Shown here in pieces: positions 11,588 through 21,178 of a DNA stretch of 63,542 nt (within the stretch, counting starts at the first letter, position 1; each line of letters opens with the position of its first letter). The notes under the pieces were generated by a model. The model worked only from the letters and a program-made list of their open reading frames with translations, searched no databases and was not told the origin of the DNA. The position numbers and the translations under genes are program-made. Source of the DNA: Aquibacillus halophilus (lineage in GTDB: Bacteria; Bacillota; Bacilli; Bacillales; Amphibacillaceae); NCBI RefSeq assembly GCF_009649745.1, contig NZ_WJNG01000022.1, forward strand, positions 1 to 63,542. Reading direction: 5' to 3'.

Positions 11588-12976
11588 CTAGATGTTACCC
11601 TTCTCATAGTGTATTCGAAGAAATTTTTTTGAATGGTTAATTCTATCTATATTACCTTTCTTAAGACCAACTAACCAAATCACCTTTCCATCTTGGTCAA
11701 TTAACAATGGCCAATGATCCCTAAGGTGAAGGGGGATTTTTTGATCAATGAAGATATCTTTTACTTTTTTGCTACCATTTAATCCTCTTACCTTTATTTT
11801 GTCTCCTGATTTTCTCGTTCTAATGGTTAGTGGTAATTTAATATCATTCACATCACAAACTAACTCATTCTTCGAGTACTCACCTGGATCATTTGATAGA
11901 GAAGCTGTAATGGTCGAACCATTTGGTAATGTTACTACCCCTGGGACTGGCAAGGAATGAACAAAAGGAATGGCTGGGGGCTCATGAAAGTAAAATTCAA
12001 CATTTTGATAGGTTTTTCGTAATTTTAAACCCATCGGAAAATCAACCGTTACATTTGGTTTCTTACTATGTATAAGATCAAGAAATTGATTCTCATGAAC
12101 ATAATACAGCCCATTTGGAACTGTACGGTATAGATAGTTTAATATTAGATGAAAGGAGCGCCTTTGTAAAGCAAATGGATATTGCAAAAAGCTACTCAAT
12201 TTAAATGTAGCTCTACCTACATCTTTAGAAAAGGTAATTTCTTTTTCTACTAGTTTTGTTGTTTCTCCAGCTAGGAATTCCTCATCATGACTAATTGTCT
12301 CGCTAAGCCTCTGCAAACTTTTATGCAAATTAGGATTTTGATCCTCAAGTAAAGGAAGGATCTTATGCCTAAAATAATTTCGAGTGTAGATATCTTCATT
12401 ATTTGACGGGTCTCTTCTAGGGTATATTTCATGATCACTACAGTAGGACTCAATATCTTCTTTTGTAATAGGTAAAAATGGTCGAACTATGAATCCATTC
12501 CCAAACTCCCGCTTTATTGGTATCCCTTTCAAAAGAGAAGGGTTTGCGTTTCGGACAAATCTCATTAGCATTGTTTCTGCTTGATCATCTCCGTGGTGCC
12601 CTAGTACCAAATAGTCTGCGTTAAAATTTTTCATTTGTTCTTCAAAAAACAAATACCTAAGCTCTCGTGCAGCAACCTGAGTCCCTTTCCTTTCATTTAG
12701 CTTATACGATTGAACATCCAAAGTGGTTTCAATTAATTCTATTCCCCATGATTTGCAACTATTTTTAACATAATTGACGTCTTGTTGCGATTGTTCCCCT
12801 CGTAAACCATGATCAATTGTTATAGCAATAATACGGAATCCCCAGTCGCCTTTTAATGTGTTTAAATAATGAAGTAGTGCCATCGAGTCAGGTCCTCCCG
12901 ATACACCTACCAATACTGTTGCACCATGATGAAACAACTGGTGCTTTTGGATGAAATTACTGACGTCCTTATTCAT
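11588..12976 (-). CDS. tilS: tRNA(Ile)-lysidine synthase
   Basis: Modifies C34 of tRNA-Ile(CAU) to lysidine so that it reads AUA; essential. The PP-loop SGGPDS is at 26-31, with a TilS substrate-binding region and a C-terminal domain in a 462-aa protein. RBS AGGGTGA precedes the ATG. Downstream hprT is 10 bp away. Confidence 0.95.
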   Translation of the reverse strand: MNKDVSNFIQKHQLFHHGATVLVGVSGGPDSMALLHYLNTLKGDWGFRIIAITIDHGLRGEQSQQDVNYVKNSCKSWGIELIETTLDVQSYKLNERKGTQVAARELRYLFFEEQMKNFNADYLVLGHHGDDQAETMLMRFVRNANPSLLKGIPIKREFGNGFIVRPFLPITKEDIESYCSDHEIYPRRDPSNNEDIYTRNYFRHKILPLLEDQNPNLHKSLQRLSETISHDEEFLAGETTKLVEKEITFSKDVGRATFKLSSFLQYPFALQRRSFHLILNYLYRTVPNGLYYVHENQFLDLIHSKKPNVTVDFPMGLKLRKTYQNVEFYFHEPPAIPFVHSLPVPGVVTLPNGSTITASLSNDPGEYSKNELVCDVNDIKLPLTIRTRKSGDKIKVRGLNGSKKVKDIFIDQKIPLHLRDHWPLLIDQDGKVIWLVGLKKGNIDRINHSKKFLRIHYEKGNI

Positions 12977-13209
12977 GTCACCCTCGCCCTTTTAGAAACG
13001 AAATTTTAAGTATAACAACTTCTTTACTTATGATTCCCTTAGGATTAACTCTTCATTGCAGTTTAAAACACCCTTATCCTATCATTGTTTATGTTAAAAC
13101 TGCAAAAAGAAGTAGAAATATTTATTATTCTGCTAACACCTATGGCGAAAGCATACCATTGACAATACTAATTTTGCCAATCTCATGAACTATCCTTGAT
13201 TTTTTTTCT

Positions 13210-14193
13210 TTATATAAGGATAAGGTAAAAAACATAAAATAAAATCACAACTGCACAGATACCAAGGCTCTCAAACACGGGATGAACAATCTCTTTTTTC
13301 TTGTTCTGTGATTGATGATCTTTTCTTTTTATCTGCGGATTCTTTATTTTACTAGTATTACTTTGGTGGCTACGAACTTGATCATTCTGTTTCATCATCA
13401 TTGCTGAGAGATCGTCTCTCATTTGTTCGCTTGAATTGTACTGACCTAATAACGCATTTCTAATACATTGATGATATTTTTTTAGTTGTGGTGTAGCTTG
13501 TAATTTTGTCATCAATGTTTTTTTAGGCACTTTCCCTCTAGTAAATTGAATAGGATGATAATAGTGGATCATCACCATTGCTAGTGCAAATAAATCATAA
13601 GAAGGTTCGGCTCGTCTTGAGCCCATACCCCAATATCCTCGATCAAAGAATTCAGTGTACTCTTTAATAGAACGACCAATTTGAGTTGTGCCGCCGACAT
13701 CTATCCACTTCAACCTTGCTGGTGGATAGGTAACAATAAGATTGTCCGTCTTAAGATCTCCAAACACCCATCCTTCCCGATGAAGTCTTCCGAGGTCTTC
13801 CAACAACTGTATTACTAAAATACCAAGCCATTCTTCCCCATGTTGTTTAATAAACGTTGACACTTCTTTCCCTTTTAAATACTCCATTATATAAAAGGAA
13901 TATCTATTACCTAAACTATCAATCCAATCATCTACATCTAACAAAGAAGGTCCAAGGGGTTTTCCTTGGACCTTCTGGAAGGTTTTAAGTACATTTACTT
14001 CCATTGTAACAGAGGAGCCTTTATCACTTATTTTCAATGCTGCTTTTTTTCCGTTGGATTCACATAAATAAACAGAGCCAATAGCGCCACGCCCAAGTTG
14101 TTTTATTATATAGTAGCGATTGTGATGCCACTTACCATCAACAATACTTCCCGGCTTAAGACTAATTCCCTGTTTCTTCGATGTTTGGTTCAT
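13210..14193 (-). CDS. yabT: membrane-anchored Ser/Thr protein kinase (YabT-like)
   Basis: 327 aa. The kinase core has the glycine loop LGRGAIGSVYLC, the catalytic loop in the form FGDLKTDN instead of HRD, and DVGG where DFG is usual. A basic, Gln/Ser/Lys-rich linker (about 270-305) leads to one C-terminal membrane segment, with no PASTA repeats. This matches B. subtilis YabT, a sporulation-associated DNA-responsive kinase of the Hanks type. It overlaps the 3' end of yabS by 32 bp, so the two are coupled. Confidence 0.9.
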   Translation of the reverse strand: MNQTSKKQGISLKPGSIVDGKWHHNRYYIIKQLGRGAIGSVYLCESNGKKAALKISDKGSSVTMEVNVLKTFQKVQGKPLGPSLLDVDDWIDSLGNRYSFYIMEYLKGKEVSTFIKQHGEEWLGILVIQLLEDLGRLHREGWVFGDLKTDNLIVTYPPARLKWIDVGGTTQIGRSIKEYTEFFDRGYWGMGSRRAEPSYDLFALAMVMIHYYHPIQFTRGKVPKKTLMTKLQATPQLKKYHQCIRNALLGQYNSSEQMRDDLSAMMMKQNDQVRSHQSNTSKIKNPQIKRKDHQSQNKKKEIVHPVFESLGICAVVILFYVFYLILI

Positions 14194-14902
14194 CTTCTCT
14201 CATAAAGCTCCTTCGTAAGCTTTTTTTCCCAAATTGATACATTGCTTCTTTTAATGCTGGTCCTGTCGGTGTAACACCCCCACTTGATAATTTGGGAAAT
14301 ATAGAAGAAAGAGAATCTAGCTTAGGTGCCCAGTCTGATACTTTATTAATATCTTTTCTTTTACCAGGAAAAGAAAAGATGGCAAAACGATTACGTCCAA
14401 TTCTTGCGTTCATACTAACAGATAAATCAACCAATGCTTCCTGAACCGTCGGAAGCTTGTTATGCATACTTGCACTTGTATCAACCAACACAAGCACTTC
14501 TAAATCACATGTTTCACCCAAATCTTCAACAACTTCCATAACTTCTCCTCGTTGCTCAGGTGGAAGTTCTTCAAGACTTTGATTAGGACCTAATATTTGC
14601 ATTAACTCCTGGTTAACAACACCTTGTAACGTCTGTGTCATGGCTTGCTTTGTGACAGTTTGAACCGTTTGTGACAATGCTTTCTGGTAAACTATCTGAC
14701 TAACCCCTTCGCCTGACATAGCTATCTCTTCAACCTCTTGTAATCCTGCAGAGTCCTCCCTTTGATTATCCTCTAGTACACCTATTACATTTACAATAAT
14801 ACCTTGTTGGGCTGCTAAAGCTGCGACAGCTGATGGGTCTTCACCTTTATTTGAACAGCCATCTGTAATTAATAGAATCTGTTTCAATGTTCCCTTTTTC
14901 AT
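14162..14902 (-). CDS. yabS: VWA-domain protein (YabS)
   Basis: 246 aa. The C-terminal half is a von Willebrand A domain with the MIDAS motif DTSAS and a later TPTG motif. The N-terminal part has LLITDGCSNKGEDP, like the end of a second VWA fold. Function is unknown; it is linked to sporulation by its position between spoIIE and yabT. RBS AGGAGGAGG precedes the ATG. Confidence 0.87.
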   Translation of the reverse strand: MKKGTLKQILLITDGCSNKGEDPSAVAALAAQQGIIVNVIGVLEDNQREDSAGLQEVEEIAMSGEGVSQIVYQKALSQTVQTVTKQAMTQTLQGVVNQELMQILGPNQSLEELPPEQRGEVMEVVEDLGETCDLEVLVLVDTSASMHNKLPTVQEALVDLSVSMNARIGRNRFAIFSFPGKRKDINKVSDWAPKLDSLSSIFPKLSSGGVTPTGPALKEAMYQFGKKSLRRSFMREDEPNIEETGN

Positions 14903-15044
14903 CAGGTATGTTCCTCCTCCTGTTTATCCGTCCGTGATCGCACTATATTCAAATAAGAATCTACTAGAACGCTCACACTTAACATCATAAGCATGACCAG
15001 TCACAGAGAAATTTATACCTGTTTTAATAAGGTTATAGATATCT

Positions 15045-17498
15045 TTAATTAGCTTCCTTATGATAACTTGGAATAGCAGCCCATTTAGGATTGTTTTTTT
15101 CTATTTTTGCTACAAGAACTGTCATATCGTCCTCGATTTGTCCTGATCGTGTTCTTACAACCTCCTCCAAAATTAAGTCGGCCATATCTTGTGGATCTGT
15201 AGTCTCTATTTCTTTTATTTTTCTCTTCAACCATAGATCTACATTCTCAATATTCTTTGGACCTTCAAATATTCCATCACTCATCATGATTAACATATCG
15301 CCTGCTTTCAGTTGATCACTTACTACATCTACATCAAAATCTTGAATAATCCCAATCGGTAAATTGCTAGCTTCTACAATATGAATTCGATTGCCTCTCT
15401 TTATAAAGCTTGGAGTTGAACCAATTTTAAGGAATCTCACTGCCGCATTGTGTAAATCTATCATGGCTAAATCTAATGTCGAAAATATTTCGTCACTAGT
15501 TCTTAGCGAAAGAATAGAATTAATAGACTTGATTGCTACCTGCTCCTGAATACCAGATTGTAAAATTTGTTGTAAGAGACTTAATGTCTCTGTACTCTCT
15601 TCATGTGCACGTTTCCCATTACCCATCCCATCACTAATAGCCATTGCGTATTTTCCAGCACCAAGTTCAATAGTAGAATAACTATCACCTGATACTAGCC
15701 CCCCACCCTTAGCAGCATGTGATACTCCCGTTTCAATCACATACTTTTTGGCTGATCCAAACGAAAAGTAGCAGTAACCGTTAGGGAGTGGGGAAATCTC
15801 CTCTTCTTTTACTATGACAGTCTCTTTTAAGATATCAGATAACATGGGAGCTATCAGCTTTGGCCCTTCACCATGGTAATTGTAAAAAGAAAGGTTCATT
15901 TCTATATCGATGTTTCCTTTCTCTAAGTTATATATGTCGAGCTTTTCAAGTTCAATACCCATATGTTTTAATCCAGCGACTATTTCTATTTCTTGTTGTT
16001 CATGATTTTCCCTCTCCTTCAATATCTCTTTTGCAAAATCCCCCATCACTTCGGATACACCCAATAATTGATCTGCTACAAACCTTCTGCTTTCTGTAAC
16101 CTGCTTCTTCAATTTTTGATTTGCTTCAAAGAAAGAAAGCTCTTGCTTCATCGTGTCGATAACCTTATTTGACTTTACACAATGATTCTCAAAATTTCGT
16201 TTCAATACTTTATTTGGATAGTTTCCGTTGCCAGATTCCAAATCACCCTTTAAATCGGACATAAGCTCGTAGGTTTTATCGAAATTCTGCGCCCAGCACC
16301 AATCCTTTTTAAAGCAAGACTGGCAGGTTTTCTCTGTGACATTACTTAAAAAATAATCTATTTCTTGGTCACTATCATCATCTAATTGAGTCTTCTGCTC
16401 GAGGGTAAAGCTTTTAGAAAGCGCTTGAAACACATTTGAGAATTGCTCCACTCGACTAGCGGTAACATCCCTAACTTTTTGTAAATATTGCTCTTGCTCT
16501 TTGGAATGTTCTATTGTCCCAGGAATGTACCTAGATAACTTCTTGATCCAGCTCTCTGGTGTGCAGAAGAATAAGATTATAGCAATTGACGATTCGACTA
16601 AGGAAGGGAGTAACTCCCCAATACCTCGTCCATAAATACCAATCAACAAAGTTCCTACAATTAGTCCTAGACTAACTCCAATTTTTTTACCATCCTTAAG
16701 CAGCCCCCCCAACAGACCTGAAAAAGCTAGTAAGCTCATCTGATAGAGGCTTGCGACATTAGCTAGACTAAGTATTAATCCAGCTACAACCCCAACCGTT
16801 GATCCAATTGCGGCCCCGCCAACATAGGAAAGCCACAGAACAAGATACCTAGTTGAAATTTGTTCAAATGATGCTCCTTGTATTTCCCAACCAATTGTTC
16901 CGGTCAAAACAGATGCAAGTAATATAATCATACATACGATCTCTTCATTTTTAAGTGTAGGTTTAAATCTTTTTGGTGATAATAATGGAATGCTTTGCAT
17001 AAATATAAGTACAAGTACAGCACTTAGCACTCCTTCAACTGCCGCTAGCATCCATTCATAAGCGGTTACTTGTTCATACAAAAAATAATGTAGCACCCTT
17101 GGAAACAGACTAGAAAAAAATACAACAATAGGAATAATCCTTTGTTGATGATTCATATGCTTAAATAATGATGCTACAATTATAAAAACTACCATCGCTA
17201 TGGCAACAAATATGCCATGTTCCCACTGGTAGGTCAGTGCTCCTGCTACTGTTGCAATCATAACTTTAAATGCTTTGTCCTTTCGCATAAACCATACAGA
17301 AGCGAGAAAGGAAAGGGCAAAAGGCGATAATGTGGAAAGTACAATAGCTCGTCCAAGTAAAAAGCCAACAATAAATAGTAGCCAGCCTTTCTCAAGGAAG
17401 AACAGCTTCGCCTTCTCCCCCCACCTTCGCTTCCAAGTATCCACATTTTTTTTGATCACAATTGACTTGGATCCTTGAGTCGTTGCTGAACCCATCAT
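15045..17498 (-). CDS. spoIIE: stage II sporulation protein E, PP2C-type phosphatase
   Basis: Dephosphorylates SpoIIAA-P to release sigma-F in the forespore and interacts with FtsZ at the polar septum. 817 aa. About ten membrane segments fill residues 35-315, followed by a regulatory region with CQSCFKKDWCW, and a C-terminal PPM phosphatase. Metal and catalytic motifs SDGMGNG (622-628), SDGIFEG and DDMTVL are intact. RBS AAGGAG precedes the start. It heads spoIIE-yabS-yabT. Confidence 0.96.
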   Translation of the reverse strand: MMGSATTQGSKSIVIKKNVDTWKRRWGEKAKLFFLEKGWLLFIVGFLLGRAIVLSTLSPFALSFLASVWFMRKDKAFKVMIATVAGALTYQWEHGIFVAIAMVVFIIVASLFKHMNHQQRIIPIVVFFSSLFPRVLHYFLYEQVTAYEWMLAAVEGVLSAVLVLIFMQSIPLLSPKRFKPTLKNEEIVCMIILLASVLTGTIGWEIQGASFEQISTRYLVLWLSYVGGAAIGSTVGVVAGLILSLANVASLYQMSLLAFSGLLGGLLKDGKKIGVSLGLIVGTLLIGIYGRGIGELLPSLVESSIAIILFFCTPESWIKKLSRYIPGTIEHSKEQEQYLQKVRDVTASRVEQFSNVFQALSKSFTLEQKTQLDDDSDQEIDYFLSNVTEKTCQSCFKKDWCWAQNFDKTYELMSDLKGDLESGNGNYPNKVLKRNFENHCVKSNKVIDTMKQELSFFEANQKLKKQVTESRRFVADQLLGVSEVMGDFAKEILKERENHEQQEIEIVAGLKHMGIELEKLDIYNLEKGNIDIEMNLSFYNYHGEGPKLIAPMLSDILKETVIVKEEEISPLPNGYCYFSFGSAKKYVIETGVSHAAKGGGLVSGDSYSTIELGAGKYAMAISDGMGNGKRAHEESTETLSLLQQILQSGIQEQVAIKSINSILSLRTSDEIFSTLDLAMIDLHNAAVRFLKIGSTPSFIKRGNRIHIVEASNLPIGIIQDFDVDVVSDQLKAGDMLIMMSDGIFEGPKNIENVDLWLKRKIKEIETTDPQDMADLILEEVVRTRSGQIEDDMTVLVAKIEKNNPKWAAIPSYHKEAN

Positions 17499-17527
17499 TC
17501 TACATCACTCCTTCTGTTGAATATTAA

Positions 17528-17589
17528 ATCATACAGAATCTCATTTTTTTGTCAAAACAGCAGAAGTGATATACAAAAATGTTCGACTA
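17528..17589 (-). promoter_or_regulatory. putative spoIIE promoter with Spo0A box
   Basis: On the minus strand TTGACA (17550-17555), a 16-bp spacer and TATGAT (17528-17533) lie just upstream of spoIIE. TAGTCGAA at 17582-17589 matches the Spo0A box TTGTCGAA at 7 of 8 positions and sits 26 bp upstream of the -35. B. subtilis spoIIE is Spo0A-activated, which makes this plausible. Confidence 0.5.
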
Positions 17590-17873
17590 GTTTCTAGGAT
17601 AGTAAACGCTTTTCAACATAAAAAAGGATCTTAGTTTAGGTTATATTTAGACCAATGGATGGCTTTTTTTCATATTTATAGTCCCTAAACCAATCGCAAC
17701 AACATATAAAGCGCTTTCTTTCCATTACATAAAATAAAGTGATTTTTGACGAATCTTACTGTCTAATATTAATCAACATTCGGAAATTATTTTATTTAAA
17801 TTTTGAAAACCGAGTACTATAGATCAAAATAATAGGTGTAACCATTTTTTAAACGATGGCTTTGAAAACTAAA
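17590..17873. other. intergenic, nothing recognised
   Basis: AT-rich stretch between the spoIIE promoter region and the terminator of the NUDIX gene. I see no open frame, RNA gene or repeat in it. Confidence 0.6.
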
Positions 17874-17915
17874 GAAACAACCAACCACGTGAAATTTCAT
17901 GTGGTTGGTTGTTTC
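17874..17915. terminator. long palindromic terminator after the NUDIX gene
   Basis: Near-perfect 42-bp palindrome with arms GAAACAACCAACCAC and GTGGTTGGTTGTTTC around TGAAATTTCA. It is unusually long and symmetrical and could stop transcription from either side. Confidence 0.8.
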
Positions 17916-17930
17916 TCCTGAGAAGGGTTA

Positions 17931-18545
17931 TTATCTAATTAATCTTTCTGCTTCTTTGAATACTTTCAAGTAATAATCCAATTGATGAGGGACAAACTCT
18001 TCTTTTTTCACTTGAATGTCTATAGACGCTCTTTTTCCATCTAATTGTTTAAATCCCTCTGCATGCACATAATCAAGATTTCCTAAAAATAAGTTAATAA
18101 TTTCCGTTAATTCTATTTTTACCAATCCCGAAAGCTCTTCTTCCTGTATTATAAAGTCGTTTAGTTTAAAGTTAGTCACATGCAAAAAGACATTGCAAAA
18201 CTCGTAATCTAAGAAGTTATCTCCAGCCAACTTCTCACGAATAACTCCAATGTGTTTTAAATCATTATAGGGAACTACTATTCCTAATTCTTCTTCTATT
18301 TCTCGGCTACTATTTACGATTGACTCACCTGCCAGAATATGGCCTGCAGCTGAGATATCTAATAGACTAGGAAATAAATCTTTATCTCTTTGTCTAATTT
18401 GGAATAACAGATAGTTCTTTTCTTTTTCTTTAGTCATTATCCAGCAGTGAAAGGTGTGATGCCACAATCCTTGTTGATGAACTTCACTGCGAAGAGCTGT
18501 CCCAATGTGCATTCCGTTTTCATCATAGATATCTAAAAATTCCAA
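17931..18545 (-). CDS. NUDIX hydrolase, isopentenyl-diphosphate isomerase-like
   Basis: 204 aa. The NUDIX box fits GX5EX7REUXEEXGU: it starts at GHILAGE and ends in REIEEELGI. N-terminal DENGMHIGTALRSEVHQQGLWHHTFHCWI is typical of the COG1443 type that includes IPP isomerases and related uncharacterised hydrolases. The actual substrate cannot be read from sequence. It lies 43 bp downstream of a histidine phosphatase gene on the same strand. Its placement beside a prenyl-quinone/flavin cluster is suggestive but not evidence of function. Confidence 0.82.
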   Translation of the reverse strand: MEFLDIYDENGMHIGTALRSEVHQQGLWHHTFHCWIMTKEKEKNYLLFQIRQRDKDLFPSLLDISAAGHILAGESIVNSSREIEEELGIVVPYNDLKHIGVIREKLAGDNFLDYEFCNVFLHVTNFKLNDFIIQEEELSGLVKIELTEIINLFLGNLDYVHAEGFKQLDGKRASIDIQVKKEEFVPHQLDYYLKVFKEAERLIR

Positions 18546-18588
18546 CCAACTTCCCCCTAGGCTCCTAGTAATTTTTTTCGCTCACTTA

Positions 18589-19155
18589 TTACATGGTTAA
18601 GTGATCAATTTGGTTATAATTATGAATTTTCCATTGATCATCTACATGCTGGATGTTACTTATACAGGCATTCATCAATTTGGTTCTGCCGGAACCAATT
18701 TGTCCATTAGATATTGTAGACAGTAACGTTCCAATAACCGCCCCATGAGCAACTAGTAGTACCTTTTTCCCCGGATACGATCTGTTTATTGTGTCAATGC
18801 CACTCATAACACGTTCGACTAAGTCTTGTTTTGACTCCTGACCAGGATAGTCACCTTCAGGGAATTGGATAGTTCTTTCTTCCAAAGTTAGACCTTCAGC
18901 TATTCCAAATGATCTTTCCTTAAATTCTTCCATTTCGATAATCTGTAAGTTCAAATCTTTATTTATAATTTCCGCTGTTTCCTTTGCTCTTTTTAATGGA
19001 CTGGAAATAATAAAATCCCAGTCTTGACTATTTACATATTCTCTACATTCTTCAGCTTGTCGCCTTCCTACATCATTAAGAGGTACATCAGTCATTCCTT
19101 GAATTTTACCTAAATAGTTCCAATCTGTCTGTCCATGGCGTACTAGACATATCAT
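18589..19155 (-). CDS. histidine phosphatase family protein (phosphoglycerate-mutase-like)
   Basis: 188 aa. The catalytic RHG motif is at the N-terminus (CLVRHGQTDWN), followed by SSPLKRAKETAEI, the acid/base Glu region RSFGIAEG and the second His in VAHGAVIG. This is a broad-specificity phosphatase fold (PhoE/CobC-like); the substrate is not identifiable. It probably shares a transcript with the downstream NUDIX gene. Confidence 0.88.
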   Translation of the reverse strand: MICLVRHGQTDWNYLGKIQGMTDVPLNDVGRRQAEECREYVNSQDWDFIISSPLKRAKETAEIINKDLNLQIIEMEEFKERSFGIAEGLTLEERTIQFPEGDYPGQESKQDLVERVMSGIDTINRSYPGKKVLLVAHGAVIGTLLSTISNGQIGSGRTKLMNACISNIQHVDDQWKIHNYNQIDHLTM

Positions 19156-19301
19156 TAGTCATCTTCCCTTCTAATAATTAATGTGAGCAGATAATTATTC
19201 TTTCATTCATTATAAAACATAATACCCTGTCATGGTTGAAAGACCCTTCTCGAAGCACTTTCAACCTATGCCTCTGATTGATAGACATATTCTACTATCA
19301 T

Positions 19302-19330
19302 TTGACACCTTATGAATGCTATTGTATCAT
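19302..19330 (+). promoter_or_regulatory. tRNA-Met promoter (sigma-A)
   Basis: TTGACA, a 17-bp spacer and TATCAT, 43 bp upstream of the tRNA on the plus strand, opposite to the flanking genes. Confidence 0.75.
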
Positions 19331-19373
19331 AGCATTTGTGACTCTTTACCCGTAATAGATTACTAGTTATCTT

Positions 19374-19447
19374 GGCGGTGTAGCTCAGCTGGCTAGAGCG
19401 TACGGTTCATACCCGTGAGGTCGGGGGTTCGATTCCCTCCGCCGCTA
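19374..19447 (+). tRNA. tRNA-Met (anticodon CAT), elongator type
   Basis: Cloverleaf with acceptor GGCGGTG/CGCCGCT, D-arm AGCTCAGCTGGCTAGAGC, anticodon CAT at 19408-19410 and T-loop GGTTCGATT. It closely matches the B. subtilis trnSL tRNA-Met that lies between yabR and spoIIE. The 3' CCA is not encoded (the discriminator A is followed by TTT), so it must be added enzymatically. It has its own promoter and terminator. The tRNA-Glu that follows it in B. subtilis is absent. Confidence 0.95.
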
Positions 19448-19460
19448 TTTCACGAAACAG

Positions 19461-19497
19461 TAAAAAAACGATTTCTCATTAGAGAAATCGTTTTTTT
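19461..19497. terminator. bidirectional terminator of tRNA-Met and ecfT
   Basis: CGATTTCTC-ATTA-GAGAAATCG stem at 19469-19490, flanked by an A tract on the left and a T tract on the right. It therefore works for both converging units. Confidence 0.9.
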
Positions 19498-19508
19498 ATG
19501 GTACTAAT

Positions 19509-20318
19509 TTAATAACCTGTTGTTTCCGTTCTTAGCCAAATCATGGAAATTGTTAGCAGAAGCATGATTAATAAGGATGCAGTATCCCGAATCCCCCAAC
19601 TAAGCTGTCGAAATGTTGACCTCTTTTCACCCGATTGATAGCCTCTCACCTCCATAACATTTGCCATATCCTCAGCACGGTTTAATGAGCTTGCAAATAG
19701 AGGAAGAAAAATTGGTACCAACGTTTTCATTTGTTGTAAAAGTGAACCCGCCCCAAATTCAGTTCCCCTAGCTCGTTGGGCATCCATGACCTTTTGCGTT
19801 TCATCCAATAAGTTTGGAACAAAACGTAATGAAATCGATAGCATCAAGGATAATTCATCAACTGGAACCTTCAGCTTCCTTAACGGACGTAGTAAAGCAT
19901 TTATTCCGTCCGTTAGATCAATCGGTTTTGTTGTCAACGTTACTGCTGTTGAAATCAAAATAATCATCACAAAACGGCAAAAGATATAGGCACCATTAAG
20001 TAAACCAAATTCAGAAATTGTTATAGGACCCCACTCTAGGTAGATAACTCCTCCTCCAGTAAACAAAACCTGCAAAAAAACTGTAAATAAGATAAGCCAT
20101 AACAAAGGTCGAACCCCGCGTAAGTAAACACTAAAGCTTACATTGGATGAATACAAAACAAAAATAGTGAATACCCACAACAATAGATAAGTCTGCCAAT
20201 TATTTGCTAAGAAAATTACTAAAATAAAATATGCAGCTGCAAGTAGTTTAGATCTTGGGTCTAGATGATGCATCCATGATTCACCTGGAAAGTAGCGCCC
20301 CAAAATTAATTTATTCAT
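19509..20318 (-). CDS. ecfT: ECF transporter transmembrane component EcfT
   Basis: Energy-coupling T component of an ECF vitamin transporter. 269 aa, with a membrane-spanning N-terminal half and two coupling motifs on cytosolic helices, DAQRARGTEF and MEVRGYQSG. It overlaps ecfA2 by 4 bp. ECF modules usually sit beside rplQ-truA; here it is in an EET-like cluster with a flavin transferase and a prenyltransferase. That resembles FmnA in the Listeria EET locus, an ECF-type T component implicated in extracytosolic flavin supply. Whether it is dedicated or general cannot be told without the rest of the genome. Confidence 0.93.
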   Translation of the reverse strand: MNKLILGRYFPGESWMHHLDPRSKLLAAAYFILVIFLANNWQTYLLLWVFTIFVLYSSNVSFSVYLRGVRPLLWLILFTVFLQVLFTGGGVIYLEWGPITISEFGLLNGAYIFCRFVMIILISTAVTLTTKPIDLTDGINALLRPLRKLKVPVDELSLMLSISLRFVPNLLDETQKVMDAQRARGTEFGAGSLLQQMKTLVPIFLPLFASSLNRAEDMANVMEVRGYQSGEKRSTFRQLSWGIRDTASLLIMLLLTISMIWLRTETTGY

Positions 20319-21178
20319 ACTAGACCCACCTCTATCAATGCCTCAGTTAATTCTTCAGTGGTTAAACAAACTTGACCAAATTTAATTCCCATTTCTTGTT
20401 CGATTTTTAATTGAAAACGCCTTGCATCAGGAACATCCACATGCCAGTTAATCAATTGCTGTTCATTAGAAAAAACGCTTCGTTTGTCGTCATGCATAAC
20501 GATTCTTCCATTTTCCATAACAATTACATTTTCAGCATATGTTGCAACATCATCCATATCATGAGTTACCAATAACGTTGTCAAACCCCGTTCATGATGC
20601 CACGATGAAATTAAATTTAATATTTCTTTTTTTCCAACTGGATCGAGTCCCGCCCCTGGTTCATCTAAGACGAGCACTTTAGGATTCATAGCTAAAATTC
20701 CAGCAATAGCAACACGTCGTTTTTGACCACCTGATAAGGAGAACGGAGATTTTGAAAGAATAGTAGGGTCTAGGCCTACCTGTTGCACCACTTCTTTAGC
20801 TATTTCTTTTGCTTGTGATAAGGGAACTCCAAAGTTTAATGGCCCAAAACAAATATCCTGTTCCACCGTTTCCCCAAACAATTGCGATTCTGGGAACTGA
20901 AAAACCATCCCCACTTGTTTCCTCACGGTTTTTAATGCTCGCTTGTTATTACTTGATTTAATTATAGTATTGCCTACCTCCACGTAACCCTCACTCGGAA
21001 TTAACAACCCATTCATTGCTTTCAACAAGCTCGATTTACCTGAACCGGTATGGCCAATAATAGCTGTAAATGACCCCGGTTTTACTTCTAGATTTATAGA
21101 TTTCAACACTCTTGGACTGCGAATTGGACCTAGTTGATAATCTGCCGTTACACCATCAAACAAGATTTGCATAGCCAT
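20315..21178 (-). CDS. ecfA2: ECF transporter ATPase EcfA2
   Basis: ABC ATPase of the ECF module, 287 aa. Walker A GHTGSGKSS, Q-loop VFQFPESQLFGET, signature SLSGGQKRR, Walker B VLVLDEPGAGLD and H-loop LLVTHDMDD. FQFPE is typical of EcfA2-type subunits. The start is MAMQ or MQIL two codons on. It overlaps ecfA1 by 31 bp and ecfT by 4 bp. Confidence 0.93.
   Translation of the reverse strand: MAMQILFDGVTADYQLGPIRSPRVLKSINLEVKPGSFTAIIGHTGSGKSSLLKAMNGLLIPSEGYVEVGNTIIKSSNNKRALKTVRKQVGMVFQFPESQLFGETVEQDICFGPLNFGVPLSQAKEIAKEVVQQVGLDPTILSKSPFSLSGGQKRRVAIAGILAMNPKVLVLDEPGAGLDPVGKKEILNLISSWHHERGLTTLLVTHDMDDVATYAENVIVMENGRIVMHDDKRSVFSNEQQLINWHVDVPDARRFQLKIEQEMGIKFGQVCLTTEELTEALIEVGLV

Noticed and set aside
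13057-13104. Inverted repeat TTGCAGTTT / AAACTGCAA upstream of tilS
   Set aside because: Long loop, no T tract in either direction and no known operator; kept only as an observation.
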